Positions 35,325 to 44,091 of a stretch of 64,000 bases of DNA are shown piece after piece (positions within the stretch are counted from its first letter, which is position 1; each line of letters starts with the position of its first letter). The position numbers and the translations under genes were made by a program. The notes beneath the pieces were generated by a model. The model had not been told where the DNA came from. It worked only from the letters and a program-made list of their open reading frames with translations, and made no database searches. Source of the stretch: Gemmatirosa kalamazoonensis (GTDB taxonomy: Bacteria > Gemmatimonadota > Gemmatimonadetes > Gemmatimonadales > Gemmatimonadaceae); contig NZ_CP007129.1 in NCBI RefSeq assembly GCF_000522985.1, forward strand, positions 372,001 through 436,000, written 5' to 3'.

Positions 35325-36689
35325 TCACCCGATCGTCATCCCGTCCACCACCGCCACGAGGCGCTCGAGATCGGCCGCGTTCGTCGGCACGCCGGTCGAC
35401 GCGCGCACCGCGCCCACCGGGCGATCGCCGAGGCACGCCGCGAACCGGTCGAGCGACCAGCCCGTGCGCCGCGCCGCATCGAGGCAGGCGACGGTGGCGT
35501 CGCGCGGGAAGCCGAACGCCGCGGCCGCCGCGCCCGGGTTGCAGAAGCAGCCGCCGCGCACGGAGACGCGTGCCGCTCGTGCTCGCTCTTCGACGCGACA
35601 GTACGGCACCACGCGCCCCGCCGTATCGAGCACGTTGAACGACAGCGTCGCGCCGCGGCCCACGTCGTCGGCCGGCCCGTAGAGCGTGACCGACGGGTTC
35701 CCGTTGCGGTGCCGCAGCGCGCGCAGCTCGGCGGCGAGCGCGCCCGTCAGCTCGCCGGTGCGCTTGCGGATGCGCTCCATCCCCACGCCGTCGAGGAAGT
35801 CGAGCCCCGCGCACACGGCGGCGATGGCGAGAAAGCTCGGCGTGCCGTCCTCGAACGCCTCGACGCCGTCCTTCAGCAGGTGCGCGTCGTGGTGCACCGA
35901 CACGAACTCCACGGTGCCGCCCGAGAACCATGGCCGCTTCAGCGCGTCGAGCGCGTCGATGCGCGCAACGAGCGCGCCGAGCCCCGTGGGGTAGCCGAAC
36001 ATCTTGTAGAACGAGAGCGCCACGAAGTCGGCGGGGACGTCGCGCAGGCTGAGGGGGCTCGTGGGCACGTACGCCGCCGCGTCGAGCAGCACGCTGTAGC
36101 CGAGCGCGCGCGCCTGGCGCACGAGCGACAGCGGATGCCGCACGCCGGAGAAGTTGGACTGCGCGGGGAACGCGAACAGCCCGCCGGTGCCTAACGCCTC
36201 CAGCTCCTCGGCCGCGCCGACGAGCCGCAGCTCCTCGTCGAGCGGCAGGTAGAGCACCGGTGCGCCGGCGCGCCGCGCGTACTCGCGCATGCCGTTCACC
36301 GAGTTGTGGTCGTCCTGCGCGAGGACGAGCGGCGCGCGCGGCGCGAACCGGAACCCTTCGGCCACGAGCCGGATCGCGCCGGTGGTGTTCGCGGTGAACA
36401 CGACGCCGTAGCGCGCCGGGTCGGCGTCGAGGAAGCGGAGCACGCGCGACCGCGCCTCGGCCAGCAGCGCCGAGCTGGCGAGCGACGCGGGGCTCTCGGA
36501 GTGCGGGTTGCCGAGCACCGCCTCGCGCAGCATCGCCGCGTGCTCCGCGACGAGCGACTCGGGGTACAGCGCGCTCCCCGTGAAGTCGAGGTACGCGTGC
36601 GCGCCGGCGTCGAGCCGCGAGAACTCGCGCGCGCGCAGCTCGGCGAAGTCGACGATCGCGCGTGGCCGCTCGACGCGCTCGGTCAGCAC
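35325..36689 (-). CDS. Class V aminotransferase, cysteine-desulfurase/MOCOS-like
   Basis: 454-residue PLP enzyme. PLP Lys229 is in LSFYKMFGYPTGLGAL, and His128 in AQDDHNSVNGM stacks on the cofactor. The motif RGGCFCNPGA near residue 390 carries the probable persulfide Cys and matches the desulfurase domain of Mo-cofactor sulfurases rather than NifS or IscS. There is no C-terminal MOSC domain, so it is the desulfurase half only. Start GTG 36689 overlaps the end of the rhodanese gene by 7 bases. In this operon it probably moves sulfur from cysteine to, or with, the neighbouring sulfurtransferases. Confidence 0.85.
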   Translation of the reverse strand: MLTERVERPRAIVDFAELRAREFSRLDAGAHAYLDFTGSALYPESLVAEHAAMLREAVLGNPHSESPASLASSALLAEARSRVLRFLDADPARYGVVFTANTTGAIRLVAEGFRFAPRAPLVLAQDDHNSVNGMREYARRAGAPVLYLPLDEELRLVGAAEELEALGTGGLFAFPAQSNFSGVRHPLSLVRQARALGYSVLLDAAAYVPTSPLSLRDVPADFVALSFYKMFGYPTGLGALVARIDALDALKRPWFSGGTVEFVSVHHDAHLLKDGVEAFEDGTPSFLAIAAVCAGLDFLDGVGMERIRKRTGELTGALAAELRALRHRNGNPSVTLYGPADDVGRGATLSFNVLDTAGRVVPYCRVEERARAARVSVRGGCFCNPGAAAAAFGFPRDATVACLDAARRTGWSLDRFAACLGDRPVGAVRASTGVPTNAADLERLVAVVDGMTIG

Positions 36690-37258
36690 CCGCGCCTCCG
36701 CAGCCGCGCCACCGCCGCGGCCGACGACGATTCGTCAGGCACGTCCGCGCCCGACCGCGGCGTGCCGCCGAAGTAGCGGCTGAGCGCCGCGACGCGCTCG
36801 GCGTCGGGCCCCGCGGCCACGGCGGGGCGCATGACGTCCTCCATCCAATCGAGCAGCCCGCCGGCGAGGAAGTACACGTCGCGGAAGCCGAGCGCGCGGA
36901 GCAGCACCCACGCCTGCCCGGCATGCGCACCGCCCTCGGAGTAGAGCACCAGCGTCTCCCCGGCGCGCGGTCGCATCGCCGCGAGCGTGGCGAGCGGCAC
37001 GTGCTCGGCGGACGGGATGTGATACGTCTCGAACTCCGCCGCCGAGCGCACGTCGAGCACGCGCAGGCCGGGGCGGCGGTCGCGGATCCACCCCGCGAGC
37101 TCCAGCGCGCTCACGTGGTCGGTCTGGCCGTCGATCTCGCGCGCGAGCGCGGCGACGTCGATCGTGGTCGGCGCGTTCGGCGACGGCCGGCCGGCGATCG
37201 CTGCCAGCGCGCCGAGCACGCCGGCGGAGGTGCCGAGAACTCGTCTCGTGGTGATCAT
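36683..37258 (-). CDS. Rhodanese-like domain protein lacking the active-site cysteine
   Basis: 191-residue protein. An N-terminal hydrophobic segment (MITTRRVLGTSAGVLGALAA) is a signal or anchor. One rhodanese domain follows: LRVLDVRSAAEFETYHIPSA and VPLATLAAM. The active-site loop reads LVLYSEGGAHAGQA, where a catalytic Cys would be expected at the first Ser. The final segment is Arg-rich and ends RRRGC, where a C-terminal Cys is present. It starts with ATGA overlap on the YeeE gene upstream and overlaps the desulfurase gene by 7 bases. It may be a binding scaffold or a redox-inactive carrier; loss of the Cys is seen, function is inference. Confidence 0.85.
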   Translation of the reverse strand: MITTRRVLGTSAGVLGALAAIAGRPSPNAPTTIDVAALAREIDGQTDHVSALELAGWIRDRRPGLRVLDVRSAAEFETYHIPSAEHVPLATLAAMRPRAGETLVLYSEGGAHAGQAWVLLRALGFRDVYFLAGGLLDWMEDVMRPAVAAGPDAERVAALSRYFGGTPRSGADVPDESSSAAAVARLRRRGC

Positions 37259-37857
37259 CGGTGCGTCGGCTCGTTGAAGGGCAGACGCTTCTCGATTCGC
37301 TCGGCCACCGCGAACCCGCCTAACGCGAGCAGCGCGATGCCGAACGCGACGAGGCCGTACGGCAGGTGCAGCGCGTCGGGGATCGTGTACGCGCCGCGCG
37401 GCGTGCTCGCGAAGAAGCGCGACATCGACGGCACCGCGGCGCCGGCGCCCAGCACGCCGAGGAACACGCCGAGCACCACCGCGAGCCCGTCGAGCCGCCC
37501 GGTGACGGCGGCGACGCACGACGTGCCGGGGCAGAGGCCCGCGAGCGGGAAGCCGACGCCGAACACCAGCCCACCGACGAGCTGCGGCGCGACGAACGTC
37601 TCCGGCACGTAGACGCGGCCGAGATCCAGCAGTCCGAGCCGGCCGAGCCAGAACGCGCCGAGCATCGCGGTGACGATCGCGCTGAACATGACCTTGAACA
37701 CGGTGAGGTCGGTGAGATAGAACTGGCCGATCAGCTTGCGCGCGCTGCCGAGCCCCGCGCGCTCGAGGCACCAGCCGAACGCGACGCCGATGGCGAGCGC
37801 CGCGGCGAGCGCGCCGCCGGTGCCTAACGCGCCGTACTCCGTGAGCGGGGCGGTCAC
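37255..37857 (-). CDS. YeeE/YedE-type sulfur transporter, second half-size subunit
   Basis: 200-residue membrane protein with five or six helices. The core motif GFPLAGLCPGTSCVAAVTGR has the conserved Cys of the YeeE/YedE (TsuA) thiosulfate channel. It starts at GTG 37857 overlapping the stop of the first subunit gene, and its own stop overlaps the rhodanese ATG. Full-length YeeE is about 350 residues with two such repeats. Here the repeats are two separate genes, as in PmpA/PmpB-type systems. Role: import of thiosulfate or a related sulfur compound in complex with the first subunit. Confidence 0.87.
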   Translation of the reverse strand: MTAPLTEYGALGTGGALAAALAIGVAFGWCLERAGLGSARKLIGQFYLTDLTVFKVMFSAIVTAMLGAFWLGRLGLLDLGRVYVPETFVAPQLVGGLVFGVGFPLAGLCPGTSCVAAVTGRLDGLAVVLGVFLGVLGAGAAVPSMSRFFASTPRGAYTIPDALHLPYGLVAFGIALLALGGFAVAERIEKRLPFNEPTHR

Positions 37858-38369
37858 GTCCACACCCTCCGTGCGGCCCACGCGGCCGCGTACGCGGCGC
37901 CGAACGCGCCGGCGACGAACGTCCAACTCCCGACGCTGAGCAGTGCGCCGCCGGTGAGCGCCTGCCCGCTCGTGCAGCCGCGGGCGAGCACCGCGCCGGC
38001 ACCCATGAACGCGCCCCCCGCGATCGCGAACGCGAGGCGCGCGCCGACGCCGGTGCGCGGGCCGCGCTCGACGTCGAGCCGCAGGCGCCGCGCGAGCGCC
38101 GCGGACAGGAAGCCGCCGAGCAGTACGCCGAGCATCTCCACCACGAGCCAGCCGCGCAGCAGCGGCCCGCCGAGGTGCTCGGCGAAGAACGCGTTGCCGC
38201 GCGCGCGAGCGAGCGACGCGACCTCCGCCGCCGTCGCCGCCACGCTCGCGAACGCGCCCGACGCGCCGAGCCCGCGTCCCACGATCACGTAGGCCGACAG
38301 CAGCACGAGGCCGAGCGCGACGCCGGTGACGTACGGGTCGGCGTACGGGCGAGCACGCGTGTCGCGCAT
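37854..38369 (-). CDS. YeeE/YedE-type sulfur transporter, first half-size subunit
   Basis: 171-residue membrane protein with four helices. The conserved pore motif is VLARGCTSGQALTGGALLS, with the essential Cys of the family. It starts at ATG 38369, sharing one base with the stop of the sulfurtransferase gene (TGATG), and is followed by its sister at GTGA. The Cys in the motif can carry transient S-S contact with thiosulfate in YeeE of known structure. The pair probably forms one channel. The gap-free order with two rhodanese-type genes supports sulfur import. Confidence 0.88.
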   Translation of the reverse strand: MRDTRARPYADPYVTGVALGLVLLSAYVIVGRGLGASGAFASVAATAAEVASLARARGNAFFAEHLGGPLLRGWLVVEMLGVLLGGFLSAALARRLRLDVERGPRTGVGARLAFAIAGGAFMGAGAVLARGCTSGQALTGGALLSVGSWTFVAGAFGAAYAAAWAARRVWT

Positions 38370-39307
38370 CACCGCTTGCCCTCGGCCGGGTTCTCGACCG
38401 GGAGATCCGTGCGGCGCGACCACTCCTGGAACGAGCCGTCGTACAGCCGCACCGGGTGCCCCAACGTCCGCGCCGCGAACAGCACCGCCGTGCCCTGCTG
38501 CCCGATGTGGCAGTACGCGACGACGGTGTCCTTCGGGCCCACACCGGCCTTCGTGAACAGCGCCTCGAGCTCGGCGGCGCTCTTCAGCCGTCCCTTGTCG
38601 TCGGTGACCTCGGTGAACGGCACGCTCGCCGCGCCGGCGATGTGGCCCTTGCGCGGGCCGCCCGCCTCGACGCCGTCGTAGAACACCGCCGCGCGGCCGT
38701 CGACGACGCGCACGCCCGGCGCGGCGAGGTGCGCCTTCACCCACGCCGCATCGACGACGAGCGGCTTGATCTTCAGCGGAGCGAGCGTGCCCACCGTGCG
38801 CGCGGGCACCTCGCTCGTCGTCGGACGTCCCTCGGCCACCCACGCCGTGAGGCCGCCGTCGAGCCACACGGTGCGCGCGCCGAGCCCCGCGGCGTCGAGC
38901 GCGAAGACGACGCGCGTCGACGGCGACACCCACTCGTTCGCGTGGTAGACGACGATCCGCGAGCGGTCGGAGATGCCTAACGCCTGGAGCTGCTGGCGCA
39001 GCGAGTCGGGGGACGGCAGCTCGAGCATGAGCCCCTTCTCCATGTCGTGCCCGTGCTCGGGGACGGAGACGTCCTGCAGGCTGACGAAGCGTGCGCCGGC
39101 GATGTGCGTCGCCGGATACTCCTTGGGGTCGCCGACGTGCAGCAGCACGAGGTCGGGGTCGTGCAGGTGCTGGGCGAGCCACGCGGTGGAGACGGCGATC
39201 TGCGCGCGCGGGTCGGTGGTCTGGGCGCCGGCGAAGTGGACGCACGGCGAGTGCGCATAGAGGAGCAGCGAGACGACGGCCGGCACGACGCGACGAGTCC
39301 TACACAT
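38369..39307 (-). CDS. Periplasmic thiosulfate/3-mercaptopyruvate sulfurtransferase (two rhodanese domains)
   Basis: 312-residue protein with a signal peptide (MCRTRRVVPAVVSLLLYAHS, cut near GAQ). The first rhodanese domain lacks Cys (VVYHANEWVS), as is normal. The second has the catalytic Cys in TVVAYCHIGQQGTAVLF. The linker is short. AGGAGAG precedes the ATG. It is the first gene of a five-gene coupled operon with two YeeE subunits, a second rhodanese and a desulfurase. Role: splits or transfers sulfane sulfur from thiosulfate in the periplasm, next to the channel. Confidence 0.9.
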   Translation of the reverse strand: MCRTRRVVPAVVSLLLYAHSPCVHFAGAQTTDPRAQIAVSTAWLAQHLHDPDLVLLHVGDPKEYPATHIAGARFVSLQDVSVPEHGHDMEKGLMLELPSPDSLRQQLQALGISDRSRIVVYHANEWVSPSTRVVFALDAAGLGARTVWLDGGLTAWVAEGRPTTSEVPARTVGTLAPLKIKPLVVDAAWVKAHLAAPGVRVVDGRAAVFYDGVEAGGPRKGHIAGAASVPFTEVTDDKGRLKSAAELEALFTKAGVGPKDTVVAYCHIGQQGTAVLFAARTLGHPVRLYDGSFQEWSRRTDLPVENPAEGKR

Positions 39308-39475
39308 CGATTCCTCTCCTGTTGGGGGGTGCGGCGACAGGATGCGGGATCGGCCGGCCGAGTGGATGTGCGCGCCGTGGAGAGGTTGTGCAGGAGTTGT
39401 GACGTCCAGCGGCCCGTCCTCTTGATTTCTACAAGAAGCCGCCCAATGTTGACCGCGCATCCGAGGGAGGCCCGC

Positions 39476-42118
39476 ATGAGCCGAGTGCAGGGGATCGCCG
39501 CCCGACTCCGCGCCGCGCTGTTCCGGCGCGCCGCGGACCGCCGCGCGCGGGAGGAGTTCGCGTTCCACCTGGAGATGGAGACCGCGGCCAACGTGCGTCG
39601 CGGCCTCCCCCCCGACGAGGCCCGGCGCCGCGCCCTCGCCGCGTTCGGCGGCGTGGAGCGCCACCGCGACGACCTGCGCGACCTGCGCGCCGCGCTCCCC
39701 GACGATCTCGGACGCGACGTGCGCATCGCGTGGCGCTCGCTGCGCGCGACTCCCGCGTTCATGCTCGCCACCGTCGCGTCGCTCGCCTTCGGCCTCGCGC
39801 TCGCCGCGTCTGCGGCGGCGGTCGTGCACGCGTACCTCGGCCGCACGGCGCTGCCGTACGCGCACGCCGACCGGCTCTACCACGTGATGTACGCGCCGCC
39901 GGGACCGGTCGAGCCGCACGGCATGTCGACGCTCGACTGGTCCACCCTGCGCGACGTGGTGCGCGACGCCGTCACCTCGCAGGGCGTGAGCTACACGCTC
40001 GGCGAGGGCGCCGACGCGCAGGCGCTCGCCGCGCTCCGCGTGTCGTTCGGCTTCGTGCGCGGGCTCGGCGTGCGCGCGACGATCGGCCGGCCGCTCGTCG
40101 CCGACGACTACGCGTCGGACGCCGACGGACGCGCGGCGCTCATCAGCGACGCGCTCTGGCGCGGGCGCTTCGGCGCCGACTCGCGCGTGCTCGGCCGCCG
40201 CCTGCGCGTCGAGGTCGAGGGGCACCCGGGCACGTTCGAGACGCTGCACGTCGTCGGCGTGATGGCGCCCGGCTTCTGGTACGGGCGCACGAGCGACACG
40301 CAGGTCGACGTGCTCACGCCGCTGCGCACGCACGCCACGACGTACGTCGTACGGCTGCGCGACGACGTGACGGCCGAGCGCGCGGCGCGGCGCCTAACGG
40401 AAGCGGTGCGCGCCGCCGCGACGTGGATCCCGCCGGACTGGCCCGGCGTCACCGTCGAGGGGATGCAGGAGCGCTACGTGCGCGAGATGCGTCCGCGGCT
40501 CGTCGCGATCGCGGTGGCGGCGGGGCTCGTGCTCGCCATCACGTGCGTCAACGTCGCCGTGCTCACTCTGCTGCGCACCATGCGGCGCGGCCGCGACGTC
40601 GCGGTGCGCGTGATGCTCGGCGCCGGCCGCGCGTCGCTGCTGCGACTGCATCTGGTGGAGATCGGCATGCTGTGCGGCGCCGCGCTCGCCGGCGGCGTCG
40701 CGCTCACCGCCGCCGCGCTGCGCGCGCTCGCGCCGCGCATCGAGGCCGAGCTGGGGAAGCCCGCGCCGGCCGGCCCGTCGGCGATCGGCGTCGACTGGAC
40801 GGTGCTCGCGCTCGTCGGCGGCGTGAGCGTGCTCATCGCGCTGCTGCTGGCGTGCGTCCCCGCGCTGCTGCCCTGGCAGCGGCGGCTCGCCGAGTCGCTC
40901 CGCCGCGCCGGACGCGCCGGCAGCGACGGACCCGTGATGCGGCGCGCGCGCTCCACGCTCGTCGCGCTCGAGATCGCGGGCTCGCTCGCGCTCGTCGCGG
41001 GCTGCGGGCTGATGATCCGCAGCGCCGTGGCGATGATCGGCACGGACCTCGGCTACGACACGGCGGGGATCGTGCGCGTGCGCGTGCGGCTGCGACAGGA
41101 GACGTACCCCGACGCGGCCGCGTTCCAGCGCTTCTACGCGCGGCTGGCCGAGCGGATGGCCGCCGCGGGCGGCCCGCGTCCCGCGTACGCGAGCTGGCCG
41201 CCCTACGCTGACGTGCCGACGCAGACGGTGGACGTGGACGGGCGCGCCGGTGAAGGCGTCGCCGGCGGCGTCGTGGCCGTCGGCGACGGCTACTTCGCGA
41301 CGCTCGGCATCGCGCTGCGGAAGGGCCGCGCGCTCACCGACGCCGACCGCGTCGAGAGCGAGCCCGTCGCCGTCGTGAGCGAGACGCTCGCGCGGCGGCT
41401 GTGGCCTAACGGCGACGCGCTCGGCCGGCGCATCCGGCCGCACGAGACGATGCAGCCCGGCGCCGCGCCCGCGCCGTGGCGCACCGTGGTCGGCGTCGTC
41501 GCCGACGTGCGGCAGACCTACGTCGACGCCGACGCGAACGACGTCTACATCCCGTACTATCAGAACCCGCAGCTCGGCCGCTACGGCTCGTTCTACCTGC
41601 GCGCACGCGGCACGTCGCCCGGCGCCGCCGCGCGGATGGCCCGGGCCGCCGTCGCCGAGGTCGACCCGCGCGCGATCGTGCGCGACGTGCTCACGGTCGA
41701 CGACGAGGATCGGGAGCTGGCGAGCGCGCGGTTCATGACGTCGCTGCTGACGGGCTTCGCGGCGTTCGCGGCGCTGCTCGCGACGCTGGGCATCTACGGC
41801 GTGGTCGCCTACGCGGCGCAGCAGCGGCAGCGCGAGCTCGCGATTCGCATGGCGGTCGGCGCGACGCGTCCTGCGGTGGTCGGGCTGTTCGTGCGCGACA
41901 GCGGCGCGGTGGTCGGCGCCGGGCTCGCGCTCGGCGTGCTCGCGGCGCTCGCGGTGGCGCGCGTGCTGGCGCACCAGCTCTACGGCGTGGGCCCGTTCGA
42001 CGCCGCCACGCTCGCCGCATCGTGCGCGGTGATGGCCGTCGTCGCGCTCGTGGCGGTGTGGTGGCCGGCGAGCCGCGCGACGGCGCGGAGCCCGGTGACC
42101 GTCCTCAGCGAGCCGTGA
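39476..42118 (+). CDS. ADOP-type ABC transporter permease (MacB/FtsX fold)
   Basis: 880-residue permease starting MSRVQGIAARLRAALFRRAA, with GAGGGAGG upstream. The N-terminal charged domain (EEFAFHLEMETAANVRRGL) is of the ADOP type. After helix one, a periplasmic domain, FtsX block (AITCVNVAVLTLLRTMRRGR), second periplasmic domain and final FtsX block (GIYGVVAYAAQQRQRELAIR) follow. It is more distant from the permeases at 1-5367 than they are from each other. No PadR gene is adjacent. The stop overlaps the start of the sialidase-like gene at GTGA, so the two are co-translated. It may help export or assemble that secreted protein. Confidence 0.9.
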   Translation: MSRVQGIAARLRAALFRRAADRRAREEFAFHLEMETAANVRRGLPPDEARRRALAAFGGVERHRDDLRDLRAALPDDLGRDVRIAWRSLRATPAFMLATVASLAFGLALAASAAAVVHAYLGRTALPYAHADRLYHVMYAPPGPVEPHGMSTLDWSTLRDVVRDAVTSQGVSYTLGEGADAQALAALRVSFGFVRGLGVRATIGRPLVADDYASDADGRAALISDALWRGRFGADSRVLGRRLRVEVEGHPGTFETLHVVGVMAPGFWYGRTSDTQVDVLTPLRTHATTYVVRLRDDVTAERAARRLTEAVRAAATWIPPDWPGVTVEGMQERYVREMRPRLVAIAVAAGLVLAITCVNVAVLTLLRTMRRGRDVAVRVMLGAGRASLLRLHLVEIGMLCGAALAGGVALTAAALRALAPRIEAELGKPAPAGPSAIGVDWTVLALVGGVSVLIALLLACVPALLPWQRRLAESLRRAGRAGSDGPVMRRARSTLVALEIAGSLALVAGCGLMIRSAVAMIGTDLGYDTAGIVRVRVRLRQETYPDAAAFQRFYARLAERMAAAGGPRPAYASWPPYADVPTQTVDVDGRAGEGVAGGVVAVGDGYFATLGIALRKGRALTDADRVESEPVAVVSETLARRLWPNGDALGRRIRPHETMQPGAAPAPWRTVVGVVADVRQTYVDADANDVYIPYYQNPQLGRYGSFYLRARGTSPGAAARMARAAVAEVDPRAIVRDVLTVDDEDRELASARFMTSLLTGFAAFAALLATLGIYGVVAYAAQQRQRELAIRMAVGATRPAVVGLFVRDSGAVVGAGLALGVLAALAVARVLAHQLYGVGPFDAATLAASCAVMAVVALVAVWWPASRATARSPVTVLSEP

Positions 42119-44091
42119 CGCGACGTCTTCTCCGCGCGTGTCTCGCGCTCGGTCTTCTGGTGCCTGACACGGTCCATTCGCAGCGCGTCGTGCGCGCGGA
42201 ATTCGTCTACGAGTCCGCGCCGTTCCCATCGGCGCACGCGTCGACGATCGTGGAGACGCGCGACGGGCTCGCCGCGGCGTGGTTCGGCGGTACGCGCGAG
42301 CGGGCGCCGGACGTCGGGATCTGGCTGTCGCGCTACGCGCACGGCGCGTGGACCGCGCCCGTCGAGGTGGCCACCGGCGTGGAGACCGACGGCACGCGCT
42401 ACCCGTGCTGGAACCCGGTGCTGTTCCGCATGCCCGACGGCACGCTCTCGCTGTTCTACAAGGTGGGTCCGAGCCCCGCGGAGTGGTGGGGCATGGTGCG
42501 CACGTCGCGCGACGAGGGGCGCACGTGGAGCGCGGCGCAGCGGCTGCCCGACGGGATACTCGGCCCGATCAAGAACAAGCCGGTGCGTCTCCCGTCGGGA
42601 ACGATCCTCGCCCCGAGCAGCACCGAGTCGAGCGACGCGCCGAGCGTGTGGCGCGCGCACGTGGAGCGCTCGACCGACGGCGGCCGGAGCTGGACCGCGG
42701 TCCCGCTGCCCGAGCCGCGCGACGGCGCCGCGATCGAGGCGATCCAGCCGAGCCTCCTGCTGCACGCGGGCGGGCGCGTGCAGGCGTTAGGCCGCACACG
42801 GTCGGGGCGCATCTTCGAGAGCTGGTCGGACGATGGCGGTCGGTCGTGGAGCCCGGTCGCGCTCACAAGCCTCCCCAACCCGAACGCCGGCATCGACGCG
42901 GTGACGCTCGGCGACGGCCGCCAGCTCCTCGTGTACAACCGGTCCACCGACGCGCGCACGCCGCTGAACGTCGCGCTCTCCACCGACGGCGCGTCGTGGA
43001 CCGACGCGCTCGTGCTCGAGCGCGACCCGGGCGAGTACTCGTACCCGGCCGTGATCCAGACGTCGGACGGGCTGGTGCACGTGACGTACACGTGGAAGCG
43101 CGAGCGCATCAAGCACGTCGTCATCGATCCCGCCGCGCGATCGTCCGAGGACGCGCCGCGCGTCGCGTTCGCCTCGAAGCGCGACGGCAACTGGGAGATC
43201 TACCTCGCCGACGCCGACGGCCGCATGTCGACGAGGCTCACGACGCGCGCGGACCAGGACCGCTTCCCACTCCCGTCGCCCGACGGCTCGCGCATCGCGT
43301 TCGCCTCGCAGGTGAGCGGCACGCACTGGGAGCTCTGGGTGATGGACGCCGACGGCCGCGGCGCACGGCCGCTGTTCTCACCGATCGTCGCGAAGAGCAC
43401 GCGCGAGTGGTCGCCGGACGGCACGCGCATCCTCGTCACGTCGCAGCGCGACGGCGACGCCGAGGTCTACGTGGTACGCGCCGACGGGTCGGGCGCCGAG
43501 CGCCTGACGCGTTCACCCGGCGACGACCGCGACCCGTCGTGGTCGCCCGACGGCTCACGCATCGTGCTCTCGTCGACGCGCGACGGGAACGCGGAGATCT
43601 ACGTCATGAACGCCGACGGCAGCGGCGGGACGCGTCTCACGACGAACGCCGCGCAGGACGCCGAGCCCACGTGGTCGCCCGACGGCGCGTGGATCGCGTT
43701 CGTGTCGAACCGCGACGGCAACCGGGAGCTCTACCGCGTGCGCCCCAACGGACGCGACCTGGAGCGGCTGACGAACGATGCCGCCGAGGACGACGTGCCC
43801 GTGTGGTCGCCGGACGGCACGCGGCTCGCCTTCCAGGCCACGCGCGGCACGAACTACGACATCGAGGTCGTGCGCGTCGCGGACCACCGGCGCACGCGCC
43901 TAACGGTCGACGCGGCATACGACGGGCAGCTCGCCTGGTCGCCCGACGGCGAGCGGCTCGCGTTCATCTCCGCGCGCGGCGGCGCCGACGCGCTCTACGT
44001 GATGAACGCCGATGGGACGGGCGTGCGAGTGGTCTCCGCGGATCCGGCGCTCGACCCGCGGTGGGTGCGCGCTCAGCGCTCGAATCGATAG
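42115..44091 (+). CDS. Secreted sialidase-like (BNR) protein fused to TolB-like propeller
   Basis: 658-residue secreted protein from GTG 42115, signal peptide about 1-25. Residues about 25-345 form a BNR_2-type propeller with FGGTRERAPDVG near the start and Asp boxes in SRDEGRTW, STDGGRSW and SDDGGRSW. From about 350 to the end, seven PD40/TolB-like repeats follow (VAFASKRDGNWEIYLADADG; SWSPDGSRIVLSSTRDGNAE; TWSPDGAWIAFVSNRDGNRE). The two propellers are a single unbroken frame. Family knowledge: BNR_2 proteins include exo-sialidases and other glycan hydrolases; TolB-like propellers bind partners. The fused arrangement is unusual. The stop overlaps the opposing regulator gene by 19 bases. Confidence 0.85.
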   Translation: MTRRLLRACLALGLLVPDTVHSQRVVRAEFVYESAPFPSAHASTIVETRDGLAAAWFGGTRERAPDVGIWLSRYAHGAWTAPVEVATGVETDGTRYPCWNPVLFRMPDGTLSLFYKVGPSPAEWWGMVRTSRDEGRTWSAAQRLPDGILGPIKNKPVRLPSGTILAPSSTESSDAPSVWRAHVERSTDGGRSWTAVPLPEPRDGAAIEAIQPSLLLHAGGRVQALGRTRSGRIFESWSDDGGRSWSPVALTSLPNPNAGIDAVTLGDGRQLLVYNRSTDARTPLNVALSTDGASWTDALVLERDPGEYSYPAVIQTSDGLVHVTYTWKRERIKHVVIDPAARSSEDAPRVAFASKRDGNWEIYLADADGRMSTRLTTRADQDRFPLPSPDGSRIAFASQVSGTHWELWVMDADGRGARPLFSPIVAKSTREWSPDGTRILVTSQRDGDAEVYVVRADGSGAERLTRSPGDDRDPSWSPDGSRIVLSSTRDGNAEIYVMNADGSGGTRLTTNAAQDAEPTWSPDGAWIAFVSNRDGNRELYRVRPNGRDLERLTNDAAEDDVPVWSPDGTRLAFQATRGTNYDIEVVRVADHRRTRLTVDAAYDGQLAWSPDGERLAFISARGGADALYVMNADGTGVRVVSADPALDPRWVRAQRSNR

